NCBI GenBank assembly: GCA_030645495.1
Contig: JAUSLV010000018.1
Span: 310,001 to 374,000, forward strand
Origin: Actinomycetota bacterium
GTDB taxonomy: Bacteria; Actinomycetota; Acidimicrobiia; Acidimicrobiales; Ilumatobacteraceae
Direction: 5' to 3'
DNA: 64,000 nucleotides
Shown here: in pieces, positions 34,872 to 43,908 of the stretch
How positions within the stretch are numbered: position 1 is the stretch's first letter
How the letters are laid out: each line of letters opens with the position of its first letter
Position numbers and translations under genes: made by a program
Notes under the pieces: model-generated
Seen by the model: the letters and a program-made list of their open reading frames with translations, nothing else
Databases searched by the model: none
Told to the model about the DNA's origin: nothing

Positions 34872-37304
34872 TCAGGGATCCTGGTGGATCTCGGTGAGCA
34901 TCGCCTCGATCGCCTCGGGCGGGACGGCCTTCGAATACAGGAAGCCCTGGGCGCCACGGCAGCCCAACTGCTGCAGCATCTCGGCTTGCTCGCGTCGCTC
35001 CACGCCTTCGGCCGTGACACTGATGCCGAGCGCTTCGGCGAGCGCGATGATGCCCGCCACCAACCGGCTGCTCTGCGTGTTCTCGGTAATGCTCGCCACG
35101 AAACTGCGATCGATCTTCAATGCATCGATGGGGTAGTCGCGCAGATAGGCGAGCGATGCGTACCCGGTGCCGAAGTCGTCGAGGGCGATCTGGATCCCCC
35201 GCTCGCGGATGCCGGCGAGGTTCTCACGCGTGGCGGCCGTCTCGCGCAGCAGCGCCGTCTCGGTGATCTCGACGCACAGCAGGCGAGGGTCGACACGGCT
35301 CTGGAGGAGTGCGTCGTCGAACGCCTGCAGCAGGCCGGTCTCGGCCAACTGCAGTGCCGACACATTGACTCGCGTCATCAGCTGCGACAGCGGGTGCGAG
35401 GCCGCCCAGTGGGCGGCCTGCACGCAGACCTCCTGCAGTACCCAGTCGCCGATGTCGAGGATGAGGCCCGTGTCCTCCGCGACCTCGATGAACCGGTCGG
35501 CCGAATAGATCTCGCCGGAGGGGTGCCGCCAACGCAGGAGGGCTTCCACTGCGATGACGTTGCCGGATCGCAGATCGATCTCCGGCTGGTACCAGACCAT
35601 GAGCTGTTGGCGCGGCAGGGCGTGGCGCAACTCGCCCTCGATGGTGAGGCGGGCGATGACTTCGGCCCGCAGCTCCTCGTTGAACACCGAGACCCGGTCG
35701 CGGCCCTCGTCCTTGGCGACGTACAAGGCTGTGTCGGCTTCGCGCAGGATGTCATCGGCCTCAGCGCCAGCCACTGCGACGGAGACCCCGACACTCGCCG
35801 TGGTGAAGACCTCGAATCCGTCGATGACGAACGGCTCGCGGAATACCTGCACCAGCCTCCAGGCAGCGCGGATCGCTTCGGCCGGCTCGGGCATGTTGCG
35901 CATCACGACGATGAACTCGTCGCCCCCGGGGCGGGCGACGAGGTCGCCTGCGCGCACGGCCGAGACCAGGCGGGCGGATACGGCACACAGCAGCGCATCG
36001 CCGAACGCGTGTCCCAGCGAGTCGTTGACGATCTTGAAACGATCGAGGTCGACCATCAGAACGCCGGTCGCGGCGCCCGCACGAACCCCCGCAGCGAGGG
36101 CGTGGGTGACCTCATTGATCAGCGCCGTGCGATTGGCCAGACCTGTCAGGGGGTCGTGGGTGGCCAGACGGAACAGTTTCGAGTCGGCCTCTTTCCGGTC
36201 GGTGATATCGCGACTGGTCGAGACGACATGGCCGATGTCACCCTTGATCGTGCGTTCGGCGACGACGCTGGCCTCGAACCACCGGTGACCCAGGGTGGTG
36301 TCGACTTCGAACTCGTAGCGCGCTGCCTGGCCGGTGTCGAACACACGTCGCAACCGGGCCTCGCTGGCCTCGACGAAGTCGGGGTTGAATCCAGCTTCGG
36401 CGAACGTCTTGCCCACCCAGTCGTCAATCCGGAGGCCGAGCGCATCAACGGCGCGTCGGTTCGCGTACTCGATGCGCAGTTCGCGATCGAGGCGCATCGT
36501 GGCCTCGCTGGAGTTGTCGAGCACCACCTGCAACAGCGCTTCGCGTTCGGCGAGCGCCATCTCGGCGGCGACGCGGTCGGTGACGTCGACGATGTGCGAG
36601 ACGAGGTACCGCACCGAGCCATCGTCGTTGCGCACCGTTCCGACGGAGAGGTCGCCCCACACCTGCGTGCCATCGCCGCGGAGGTACCGCTTGATCAGCC
36701 GGTAGCTGTCGCGTGTGCCGGCCAGCACCTCGCCGAACAGCTCGAGGTCCTTCCCCAGATCGTCGGGGTGGGTGAGGTCCTGCCATGTGCGGGTTTCCAG
36801 TTCCTGTGGCGAGCAACCCAGCAGATTGCTGTGTGCCAAGTTGCCCAGCAGGTATCGGCCGGTGGGCGAGGTGATGCACATCGCGCTCGCCGAGAACGTG
36901 ATCGCCAGCCGGAACTGTTCCTCCGCGTCCAATTGTTCTCGTGCTCGCCGGAACTCGGTGACGTCGCGGGCAGTGCAGTAGATGAATCGTCCATCGTCGG
37001 TGACGTGTACGTTCCAGTCGAGCCAGCGGTAGCTGTCGTCGGCGCACCGATATCGGCACTCGAAGCCCACGGTCACCTGGCCGGGTCGATTCAGCTCGGC
37101 CGCCGCCGCCGATGTGGCCGCGACGTCGTCGGGGTGCACGAAGCTGATGTACGGACGCGACGTCAAGTCGTGCAAGGAGTGGCCGAGGGTGCGCTGCCAA
37201 CTGGGGCTCAGCTCGACGAAGTACCCGTTCTGGTCGGCGATCGCCAAGAGATCGACGGACAGCTCCCACATGTTGCGCAGGGTCTCGAGGTTCTGGCGGT
37301 GCAC
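34872..37304 (-). CDS. PAS-PAS-PAS-GGDEF-EAL c-di-GMP cyclase/phosphodiesterase
   Basis: 810 aa from GTG 37304, chosen because GGGGAG lies about 9 bp upstream (an ATG at 37370 would add 22 residues). Three PAS domains (about 12-115, 125-235, 250-370) lead to GGDEF (about 375-535) and EAL (about 545-800). The cyclase site is intact (RPGGDEFIVVM, about 460), with an inhibitory RxxD site (RAGD) five residues upstream. EAL motifs are intact: VEALLRWRHP, DDFGTGYASLAYL, and TAEGVE. Soluble. Unlike the protein at 27202, both activities look possible. Confidence 0.92.
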   Translation of the reverse strand: MHRQNLETLRNMWELSVDLLAIADQNGYFVELSPSWQRTLGHSLHDLTSRPYISFVHPDDVAATSAAAAELNRPGQVTVGFECRYRCADDSYRWLDWNVHVTDDGRFIYCTARDVTEFRRAREQLDAEEQFRLAITFSASAMCITSPTGRYLLGNLAHSNLLGCSPQELETRTWQDLTHPDDLGKDLELFGEVLAGTRDSYRLIKRYLRGDGTQVWGDLSVGTVRNDDGSVRYLVSHIVDVTDRVAAEMALAEREALLQVVLDNSSEATMRLDRELRIEYANRRAVDALGLRIDDWVGKTFAEAGFNPDFVEASEARLRRVFDTGQAARYEFEVDTTLGHRWFEASVVAERTIKGDIGHVVSTSRDITDRKEADSKLFRLATHDPLTGLANRTALINEVTHALAAGVRAGAATGVLMVDLDRFKIVNDSLGHAFGDALLCAVSARLVSAVRAGDLVARPGGDEFIVVMRNMPEPAEAIRAAWRLVQVFREPFVIDGFEVFTTASVGVSVAVAGAEADDILREADTALYVAKDEGRDRVSVFNEELRAEVIARLTIEGELRHALPRQQLMVWYQPEIDLRSGNVIAVEALLRWRHPSGEIYSADRFIEVAEDTGLILDIGDWVLQEVCVQAAHWAASHPLSQLMTRVNVSALQLAETGLLQAFDDALLQSRVDPRLLCVEITETALLRETAATRENLAGIRERGIQIALDDFGTGYASLAYLRDYPIDALKIDRSFVASITENTQSSRLVAGIIALAEALGISVTAEGVERREQAEMLQQLGCRGAQGFLYSKAVPPEAIEAMLTEIHQDP

Positions 37305-37397
37305 GGTTGTCTCCCCTTCGTCACGCCTGCCCCAGTGGCACCATAGTGCTGCCCGCCGCGCAGGCTGCACGGGGCGTGGTGAGAGGGATCTCGCGGC

Positions 37398-37808
37398 TCA
37401 GAGGCTGCAGTTGCCGGCGTCGATGTGCCAGTAGCGAGCGTTGACCCGCCGGTACACCGACATCCCGACGGCCATTCCCGTCAGCGTCACCAACGCCGGC
37501 AAGTAGCCGGCGCCGAGCTGCACCAGCGGAATCGCGGGGCAACCGCCCGAGATCGCCCAGCCCACTCCGAACAACACGGCACCCGGCACGACACCCTTGT
37601 GGATGCGAGTACGCACCGGGCGCCGCCGGTCGAGCACGAAGAACCCGGCGGCGGCCACCGCCACGCCACCGGCGAAGGCCAGCAGCATGCGGGTGTCCTG
37701 GAACGTGAACATCGCGTTCAGCTCGCCGAAGTCGCCGAAGCCGATCATGCCCAGGGTGAACCCGAAGAACGTGCCCACGAGCACGACGGAGAGATGGGTG
37801 CGGCTCAT
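37398..37808 (-). CDS. YeeE/YedE-type membrane protein, half-size (second of a pair)
   Basis: 136 aa with four hydrophobic helices. GTFFGFTLGMIGFGDFGEL and LFGVGWAISGGCPAIPLVQLGAGY carry the family pattern, including a conserved Cys in a Gly-rich loop. YeeE/YedE proteins move thiosulfate or other sulfur species across the membrane, and some have been proposed for selenium. The start codon shares one base with the upstream gene's stop (TGATG), so translation is coupled. Confidence 0.85.
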   Translation of the reverse strand: MSRTHLSVVLVGTFFGFTLGMIGFGDFGELNAMFTFQDTRMLLAFAGGVAVAAAGFFVLDRRRPVRTRIHKGVVPGAVLFGVGWAISGGCPAIPLVQLGAGYLPALVTLTGMAVGMSVYRRVNARYWHIDAGNCSL

Positions 37809-38428
37809 CAGATCACCTTCCACACGAGGAACGACATCGCCACGGCGCTGCCGAAGAACACGGCGGTGGCCAACAGGCTGAGCGTGTCGAGCCGCGAGCA
37901 GCCGCTGAGGCCGTGCCCCGAGCTGCACCCGCCACACATGCGGGTGCCCACGCCCACGAGCATGCCGCCCACGAACAGCACCGGCCACATCAGCCACCCA
38001 TCGACGACCACCGAGCTGAACGCTTGGCCCATGTCGGCGTGCCACTCGAAGCGACCCGACACCATCGCGGCGATCGCGGCGCCGGCGAGGATGGATACCA
38101 GCAGCAGCCATTGAGTGGAGAGCGGTAGGCGTCGCTGGATCTCGGTGGCCGCCGGCGGGGTGGAGCCGGGCTGCATCAACGTGCCCGTGGCGGCCGGGCG
38201 ATCCGCGCCACCGAATGCCGCCGCGGTCTCGGCCGCGAGTGCCGCCTCGAACGCGCCCATGTCGTCGAGCACGGCATCGGCCCGTTCGGCTTCGAGTTCG
38301 CTGCGCCAGTGCAGCACGCGTTCCCACGTGCCGGAAGCGCCGAGACGCTTACCCACGAGCATCGGGAAGGCAACGGTGGAGGTACCGAGCCCCAGTGCCC
38401 CCAGCCACCACGGCCAATAGTCGCGCAT
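37808..38428 (-). CDS. YeeE/YedE-type membrane protein, first of a pair
   Basis: 206 aa. An N-terminal helix, a soluble Ala/Glu-rich stretch (about 30-85), then three helices. The loop GTRMCGGCSSGHGLSGCSR (about 155-173) has three cysteines in a Gly-rich hairpin, the YeeE/YedE sulfur-relay signature. Together with the 136 aa partner it makes up a full transporter. Start overlaps the preceding stop by one base. Confidence 0.85.
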   Translation of the reverse strand: MRDYWPWWLGALGLGTSTVAFPMLVGKRLGASGTWERVLHWRSELEAERADAVLDDMGAFEAALAAETAAAFGGADRPAATGTLMQPGSTPPAATEIQRRLPLSTQWLLLVSILAGAAIAAMVSGRFEWHADMGQAFSSVVVDGWLMWPVLFVGGMLVGVGTRMCGGCSSGHGLSGCSRLDTLSLLATAVFFGSAVAMSFLVWKVI

Positions 38429-38793
38429 CACTTTTCCTTTCCGAAGAGGCGGCGCCACAGCGACGGCTTGATCGCAGTCGGCGGCTCGCTGCTGCCGTCG
38501 CCCGCAGCGTGAGCGTGCTCATCCACGCCCTCGGCGAGCATTCCCACGATCTTGCCGTTGGGCAGCAGCGCCACCGGCACCGCCTCGCCGAGCATGCTGC
38601 GTTGATAACGGGCACACGACATCCATTCGCTCTCGGTGTCGCAGTAGTGCGTGCGCCAGGCCGCGAGGCTCGCGTGGAGCTTCGGGAACAACGGGCAGTT
38701 CGAGCTGTGTGTGCATGCCATGAGCGTCTCCACCACTGTCGATCGGTCGAACATCGGTACACGGTGGGGGCGCTTCAGAGAGCTGTGCTTCAC
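38428..38793 (-). CDS. Small Cys-containing protein at the head of the YeeE/YedE operon
   Basis: 121 aa from ATG 38793 (an internal ATG at 38754 gives a shorter form). Five Cys are spread in CTHSSNCPLF, THYCDTESEW and MSCARY, followed by VPVALLPNGKIVGML. The pattern looks like a small metal- or cluster-binding domain. The last 30 residues are charged. It is translationally coupled to the first YeeE/YedE gene (TGATG). Function unknown; a sulfur or selenium carrier role is only a guess. Confidence 0.6.
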   Translation of the reverse strand: MKHSSLKRPHRVPMFDRSTVVETLMACTHSSNCPLFPKLHASLAAWRTHYCDTESEWMSCARYQRSMLGEAVPVALLPNGKIVGMLAEGVDEHAHAAGDGSSEPPTAIKPSLWRRLFGKEK

Positions 38794-38872
38794 GTGGTGA
38801 ATACTTCGCGCTGACGGCGACTGCCGCCCTCATGTTCGCCGTGTCGGGCCGTGTTGACGGCAGAATACACGG

Positions 38873-39652
38873 ATGCCGGAGATGGTCGGGGTGAATGTCG
38901 CTGCCGAGTGGGTCCGCGACGCCGAGCGGATCGTGGTGCTGACGGGCGCGGGAATGTCCACCGACTCGGGCATCCCCGACTTCCGTGGCCCGAACGGTTT
39001 GTGGACCAAGAACCCCGATGCGGAGAAGGCCTCCACGTTGCAGCATTACTTGGCCGATGCCGAGCTGCGCAAGCGCTCGTGGCGCTCGCGGCTCGACGCC
39101 CCGCTGTTCAACGCTCGCCCCAACGCCGGCCATCTCGCGCTCATGCAGCTCGAGCGCCGCCGCCAGCTGTCGGCGATCGTGACGCAGAACGTCGATGGGC
39201 TGCACCAAGCCGCAGGGCATGCGCCCGAGAAGGTGATCGAGGTGCACGGCACGGTGCACTATGCGCGCTGTTGGGACTGCGACGACCGGCGGCCGATGCC
39301 GGAGATGCTCGAGCGGGTGCGGTCCGGCGAGGACGATCCGCCGTGCGAGCTGTGCGGTGGCATCGTGAAGAGCGATGCGATCCTGTTCGGCCAGAACCTC
39401 GTGCCGCAGGTGATCCAGGCGGCGATGCACGCGGCCGAGGGCTGCGACCTGCTGATCGCTGCTGGCTCCTCGCTGTCGGTGTTTCCGGCGGCGAACGTGG
39501 TGCCGCGGGCGAGGGCGGTGGGAGCGCGAGTGGTGATCCTCAACGGCGAGCCCACCAACATGGATCGTTTCGCCCACGCGGTGCTGCGCGGTCAGCTCAG
39601 CGAGTTGTTGCCCGTGTTGTGCGGTGTGGCACCCACCGGTGACGAATCCTGA
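38873..39652 (+). CDS. Sirtuin (NAD-dependent protein deacylase)
   Basis: 259 aa. GAGMSTDSGIPDFRGPNGLW binds NAD+, TQNVDGLHQ and the catalytic His in EVHGTVHYARC follow, with a four-Cys zinc site (CWDC and CELC, about 133-163). GSSLSVFPAANVVP and ILNGEPTNMD complete the Rossmann domain. Removes acyl groups from lysines. Stand-alone gene, 21 bp before the MoeB-type gene on the same strand, so co-transcription is likely. Confidence 0.95.
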   Translation: MPEMVGVNVAAEWVRDAERIVVLTGAGMSTDSGIPDFRGPNGLWTKNPDAEKASTLQHYLADAELRKRSWRSRLDAPLFNARPNAGHLALMQLERRRQLSAIVTQNVDGLHQAAGHAPEKVIEVHGTVHYARCWDCDDRRPMPEMLERVRSGEDDPPCELCGGIVKSDAILFGQNLVPQVIQAAMHAAEGCDLLIAAGSSLSVFPAANVVPRARAVGARVVILNGEPTNMDRFAHAVLRGQLSELLPVLCGVAPTGDES

Positions 39653-39673
39653 CCTGAGAGGTAGAGTTTCCGC

Positions 39674-40834
39674 ATGGCCACCTTCCGCGACCTTCTCTCC
39701 GCCGCCAAGGCGCAGATCACCGAAGTCGACACCGCCGCCGCCGCCGAGCACATCGCCAAGGGCGCGCTCCTGCTCGACGTGCGCGAACCCGACGAGTACG
39801 ACGAGGGCGCGCTGCCCGGCGCGATCCACATTCCGCGTGGTCACCTCGAGGCGCAGGTGGAGGGCAAGTTGCTCGACAAGCAGGCGCCGGTGGTCGTGTA
39901 CTGCGCGGGTGGCGTACGGAGTGCATTCGCCGCGCGCACGCTGGCCGAGCTGGGCTACACCGACGTGGTGTCGATGGCCGGTGGCTTCGGCCGCTGGAAG
40001 GACGAGGGCCGCCCCTGGAAGCAGCCCGTCACGCTGACCGCCGAGCAGCGCAACCGCTACAAGCGCCACCTGCTGCTGCCCGAGGTGGGCGTGGAGGGTC
40101 AGGCCAAGCTGTTGAGCAGCAAGGTGCTGATGCTGGGTGCCGGCGGCCTCGGTTCGCCCTCGGCGATGTACCTCGCCGCGGCCGGTGTGGGCACGATCGG
40201 CATCGTCGACATGGACGACGTGGATGCCAGCAACCTACAGCGCCAGATCCTGCACAACATGGAGCGCATCGGCGACCGCAAGGTCGACAGCGCGAAGAAG
40301 ACCCTCACGCTGCTGAACCCCGACGTCAACGTGGTCACCTACGACACCCGCCTCGATGCCAGCAACATCATGGACATCATCAGCGGCTACGACGTGATCG
40401 TCGACGGCGCCGACAACTTCCCCAGCCGCTACCTGCTCAATGACGCCAGCGTGAAGCTGGGCATTCCCGTGGTGCACGGCAGCATCTTTCGCTTCGAGGG
40501 CATGGTCAGCGTGTTCCACCCGCTGGAAGGCCCCACGTACCGCGACATGGTGCCCGAGCCGCCGCCGGCCGAGCTGGCCCCCAGCTGCGCCGAGGCCGGC
40601 GTGCTGGGTGTGCTGCCCGGCATCGTCGGCAGCATCCAGGCGCTGGAGGTCATCAAGCTGCTGCTCAACCTGGGCGAGGGCCTGGTGGGCCGCATCTTGT
40701 CGATCGACACCACCGACATGAGCTTCCGCACCTTCAAGCTGCGCGCCGACCCGGCCAACCAGGTCACCTACGCCAATCGCGATCGCATCATCGTGCAAGA
40801 GCTCGACGGGCTCTGCGCTCCCGGCCTGCACTGA
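39674..40834 (+). CDS. Rhodanese-ThiF/MoeB adenylyltransferase (MoeZ-like)
   Basis: 386 aa. Residues 10-118 are a rhodanese domain (LLDVREPDEYDEGALPGAIH, active loop VVVYCAGGVRS). Residues 125-380 are a ThiF/MoeB domain: RYKRHLLLPEVGVEGQAKL, VLMLGAGGLGSPSAMYLAAAG, DGADNFPSRYLLND. Actinobacterial MoeZ has the rhodanese at the C-terminus; here the order is reversed. The two CxxC zinc pairs of MoeB are gone (GPTYRDM and RADPANQVTY in their place), though SCAEAGVLG is kept. Activates small sulfur carriers for molybdopterin and thio-cofactor synthesis, useful for the Mo hydroxylase at 531. Confidence 0.9.
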   Translation: MATFRDLLSAAKAQITEVDTAAAAEHIAKGALLLDVREPDEYDEGALPGAIHIPRGHLEAQVEGKLLDKQAPVVVYCAGGVRSAFAARTLAELGYTDVVSMAGGFGRWKDEGRPWKQPVTLTAEQRNRYKRHLLLPEVGVEGQAKLLSSKVLMLGAGGLGSPSAMYLAAAGVGTIGIVDMDDVDASNLQRQILHNMERIGDRKVDSAKKTLTLLNPDVNVVTYDTRLDASNIMDIISGYDVIVDGADNFPSRYLLNDASVKLGIPVVHGSIFRFEGMVSVFHPLEGPTYRDMVPEPPPAELAPSCAEAGVLGVLPGIVGSIQALEVIKLLLNLGEGLVGRILSIDTTDMSFRTFKLRADPANQVTYANRDRIIVQELDGLCAPGLH

Positions 40835-40906
40835 GGTTTGGGGGGTCTGCGGTCGTCCACGTGGGTCGGCCGCTGCCGCTGAGCACGCGTACTACAGTCG
40901 CGATCC

Positions 40907-41941
40907 ATGCAGACCTCGACCGTCCGCCCGCAGCTCGCTCAGCGCACGTCGTTGTGGTTGCACGGGCCGGTGCTCGACGCGCTGCTGGGCTGGTGCTTCC
41001 TGCCCATCGCGGTCGTGGTGCATTTCACCGAGCCGCACCTGGGCACCGTGCAAGCGCTGGTGGGCGTCATCTTCCTCATCTCCTTCGCGCACCAGCCGCT
41101 CACGCTGGGCCTGGTGTACGGCGACCCGGTGCAGCGCGCCGCTCATCGTCGGCTGTACACCTGGGCGCCGCTGTGCGCTGCCGTGTTGATCATGCTCGGT
41201 CTGTCCATCAGCCTCAGCATGGTGGCGGTGCTGGCCGGGCTGTGGAACGCCGAGCACACGCTGATGCAGCGCTACGGCGTGATGCGCATCTACGGGCGCA
41301 AGGCGGGCGACGACCACGGTCGGCTGGAGAAGCCGATGTTCATCGTGTGGCTCGTCACCGCCGTGGCGTTCATCGGCGCGTACGTCGACCTCGACGACCT
41401 GGTGCTGAAGCTGGGCCTCGATGCCAACAACAGTCGTGGTGTGCACGCGCTCGATCATGTGCACGGTCTTGCCGTCGTGCTGTTCTGGGTGGGTGCCGCC
41501 GCCAGCGTGCTGCTCACGGTGCGCTGGTGGCGTGCCGAGCGGGCGTTCGGCCAGGCCAGCCCGGCCAAGCACCTGTACGCCGTGGGCACGCTGGCGCTGG
41601 TGGTGGCCGTGATGGTCGACCCGATCGCCGGTGTGGCCGGCTACGTGGCCGCTCACGCGATCGAGTACTTCGCCGTGGTGCACCGCAGCCTGCGCACGCG
41701 TCGCGACGACGCGCCCGTGGCCGTGGCAACTGCAACACCGTGGCGGCGGCTGGCGGTGTACGTGCTGTACTTCGCGTTCATCGCCACGATCGTGGTCACG
41801 CTCGGCGCGGTGTTCGGCGGCACGCTGTACGCGTACGCGATCCTGTTCTTCGGCGCGCTGCACATCCTGTACGACGGGTTCGTGTGGAAGCTGCGTCGCC
41901 CCAACGTGGCTGCGTCGCTGGGCATCGTCGCTCCCGCCTGA
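40907..41941 (+). CDS. Polytopic membrane protein with conserved-looking histidines
   Basis: 344 aa, about eight to nine helices. Several His lie at helix ends: FAHQPLTLG (about 63), NAEHTLMQRYGVMRIYG (about 114), RGVHALDHVHGLAVV (about 180), AHAIEYFAVVHRS (about 262), and GALHILYDGFVWK (about 315). This spacing recalls haem or di-metal membrane enzymes such as the Brp/Blh dioxygenases, but the match is weak. No operon partner. A 16 bp tandem repeat covers its stop codon. Confidence 0.6.
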   Translation: MQTSTVRPQLAQRTSLWLHGPVLDALLGWCFLPIAVVVHFTEPHLGTVQALVGVIFLISFAHQPLTLGLVYGDPVQRAAHRRLYTWAPLCAAVLIMLGLSISLSMVAVLAGLWNAEHTLMQRYGVMRIYGRKAGDDHGRLEKPMFIVWLVTAVAFIGAYVDLDDLVLKLGLDANNSRGVHALDHVHGLAVVLFWVGAAASVLLTVRWWRAERAFGQASPAKHLYAVGTLALVVAVMVDPIAGVAGYVAAHAIEYFAVVHRSLRTRRDDAPVAVATATPWRRLAVYVLYFAFIATIVVTLGAVFGGTLYAYAILFFGALHILYDGFVWKLRRPNVAASLGIVAPA

Positions 41942-41964
41942 CATCGCCCCCGCCTGACATCGCC
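41933..41964. repeat. 16 bp tandem duplication over a stop codon
   Basis: CCCGCCTGACATCGCC occurs twice head to tail (41933-41948 and 41949-41964). The first copy contains the TGA of the membrane-protein gene. Probably a recent slippage duplication without function. Confidence 0.85.
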
Positions 41965-42001
41965 CCGTTCGGCGCGGCGGGCGGAACCTAGGCTGCGCAA
42001 C

Positions 42002-43012
42002 ATGAACCCGATCACAGCCGTCGACTATCACACCGGCGGCGAGCCATTCCGTATCGTCACCGGGGGAGTGCCCGAGATCGCCGGAGCCACCGTGCCCGAC
42101 CGGCGCGCGACCGCACAGCGCGACGACCACATCGACGTCGTTCGCCGCTTGCTGTGCCACGAGCCGCGGGGCCACGCCGACATGTACGGCTGCTTCATCA
42201 CGCCGCCCAACGACGCCGGCGCCGACTTCGGCGTGCTGTTCTGGCACAAGGACGGGTACAGCACTGCGTGCGGTCACGGCACGATCGCGCTGGGTGCATG
42301 GGCGGTCGACACCGGGGTGGTGGCGGCCGATCCGGATGGCACCACCGACGTCACGATCGACTGGCCGACCGGGCGCGTGGTGGCCCGCGTCACCCAAGTT
42401 GGCGGGCGCACCACTGGCGTCTCGTTCCACAATGTGCCCTCGTACGTGGTGGCGCGCGGTGTGCCGTTGCTCACCACACGGGGGCAAGTCGTCGTCGATC
42501 TCGCCTGGGGTGGCGCGTTGTACGCGTCGCTGCGCGCTGCCGACGTGGGGCTGACGGTCACGTTGGCCGATCACCACGAACTCACGGCATTGGGCCGCGA
42601 AGTGAAGTGGGCGCTGAACGACTCGCCCTACGCGCAGCACCCCTCCGACGACCGCCTGTCCGGTGTGTACGGCACGATCCTGTACGACGACCTGGGCGAC
42701 ACCGCCGATGGGCCCGAGCAACGTAACGTCACGATCTATGCCGATGGCGCGGTCGACCGTTCGCCGTGCGGTTCGGGCACTGCCTCGCGAGTCGCGCTGC
42801 TGGCAGACGAAGGCCGGTTGGGCGATCACCAGCGCCTCGTGCACCACTCGATCGTCGGCAGCACGTTCGTGGCCCGGGTGGTGGAACACACCACCGACAA
42901 CGGGTTCGCCGCGGTGGTGCCCGAGGTGGACGGCATCGCCCACCGCACCGGCGAGCACGTGTTCACGCTCGACCCGCACGACGCCATCGGCACCGGCTTC
43001 GTGTTGCGATGA
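42002..43012 (+). CDS. Proline racemase / hydroxyproline epimerase family enzyme
   Basis: 336 aa. Both catalytic cysteines are present: STACGHGTIALGAW (about 89-102) and DRSPCGSGTASRVALL (about 253-268). This favours racemase/epimerase chemistry over trans-3-hydroxyproline dehydratase, where one Cys is replaced. GHADMYGCFITPP and GVSFHNVPSYV are further family segments. The gene overlaps the OCD-type gene by 4 bp (ATGA), a pairing seen in hydroxyproline and imino acid catabolism. Substrate probably proline or hydroxyproline. Confidence 0.88.
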   Translation: MNPITAVDYHTGGEPFRIVTGGVPEIAGATVPDRRATAQRDDHIDVVRRLLCHEPRGHADMYGCFITPPNDAGADFGVLFWHKDGYSTACGHGTIALGAWAVDTGVVAADPDGTTDVTIDWPTGRVVARVTQVGGRTTGVSFHNVPSYVVARGVPLLTTRGQVVVDLAWGGALYASLRAADVGLTVTLADHHELTALGREVKWALNDSPYAQHPSDDRLSGVYGTILYDDLGDTADGPEQRNVTIYADGAVDRSPCGSGTASRVALLADEGRLGDHQRLVHHSIVGSTFVARVVEHTTDNGFAAVVPEVDGIAHRTGEHVFTLDPHDAIGTGFVLR

Positions 43013-43902
43013 GCGGCCTGCCCTGGCTCGATGCCGAGCGCATCGCCGCGTTGATGTCGATGCGCGACGCGGTCGACGTGATCGAAACCGCACTCGTGGC
43101 CGGCCTCGACACATCGGCCGATCCGGCGCGCGTGGTGGTGCCGGTGGCGCACGGGCAACTGCTGTTGATGCCGTCGCAGAGCCTCGACGCGGTGGGCGTG
43201 AAGCTGGCCAGCGTGGCGCCGGGCAATGCGGCCCTCGGGCTACCGCGCATCCAGGCCGTGTACGTGTTGTTCGATCCCGTCAGGCTCACCCCGATTGCGT
43301 TGCTCGACGGTGTGGCGCTCACGTCGCTGCGCACGCCGGCGATGTCGGCAGTGGCGGTGCGGCACCTCGCACCCGCCGGTGCGGGCAGGCTCGTGGTGTT
43401 CGGCAGCGGCCCACAGGCGGCCGGCCATGTCGAGGCCGTGCGTGCGGTGCGTGATGTGCGCGACGTGGTGATCGTGGGGCGCGATCAGGATCGGGCCGCC
43501 GCGCTGGCGAGTGCTGTGGGCGGTCGGGTGGGCAGCGTTGCCGATGTGGCCCGGGCCGACATCGTGGTGTGTGCCACTAGTGCGTCCGAGGCGCTGTTCG
43601 ACGGGGCGCTGGTGGGCGACGGGGCGTGCGTCATCGCCGTCGGCTCGCACGAGCCGCACGTGCGCGAGCTCGACGAAGCCCTGATGCACCGTGCGAATGT
43701 CGTGGTTGAGGACGTCGGTGCCGCGCTGCGTGAGGCGGGCGACGTGATCCTGGCGGGTCTCGGCGCCGATCGTCTGACCCCGATCAGCGATGTGGTGAAC
43801 GGCCGCGTGGCGTTCGCCGACCACGCGCCCCGCGTGTTCAAGAGCGTCGGCATGGCCTGGCAAGACCTGGCCGTCGCTGCCGAGATCGTGCGCCGCGCGT
43901 AA
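43009..43902 (+). CDS. Ornithine cyclodeaminase / mu-crystallin family reductase
   Basis: 297 aa from ATG 43009, overlapping the racemase stop. DGVALTSLRTPAMSAVAV (about 105-122) is the substrate loop with the conserved RT, and LVVFGSGPQAAGHVEAV (about 131-147) the NAD(P)-binding loop; ADIVVCATSA and VIAVGSHEPHVREL follow. With a racemase-like partner, a Delta1-pyrroline-2-carboxylate or related imino acid reductase is more likely than true ornithine cyclodeaminase. This is inference from context. Confidence 0.88.
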   Translation: MSGLPWLDAERIAALMSMRDAVDVIETALVAGLDTSADPARVVVPVAHGQLLLMPSQSLDAVGVKLASVAPGNAALGLPRIQAVYVLFDPVRLTPIALLDGVALTSLRTPAMSAVAVRHLAPAGAGRLVVFGSGPQAAGHVEAVRAVRDVRDVVIVGRDQDRAAALASAVGGRVGSVADVARADIVVCATSASEALFDGALVGDGACVIAVGSHEPHVRELDEALMHRANVVVEDVGAALREAGDVILAGLGADRLTPISDVVNGRVAFADHAPRVFKSVGMAWQDLAVAAEIVRRA

Positions 43903-43908
43903 CCCGCC

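Noticed and set aside
42002-43012. trans-3-hydroxy-L-proline dehydratase
   Set aside because: Both catalytic Cys residues are present, whereas the dehydratase has one replaced.
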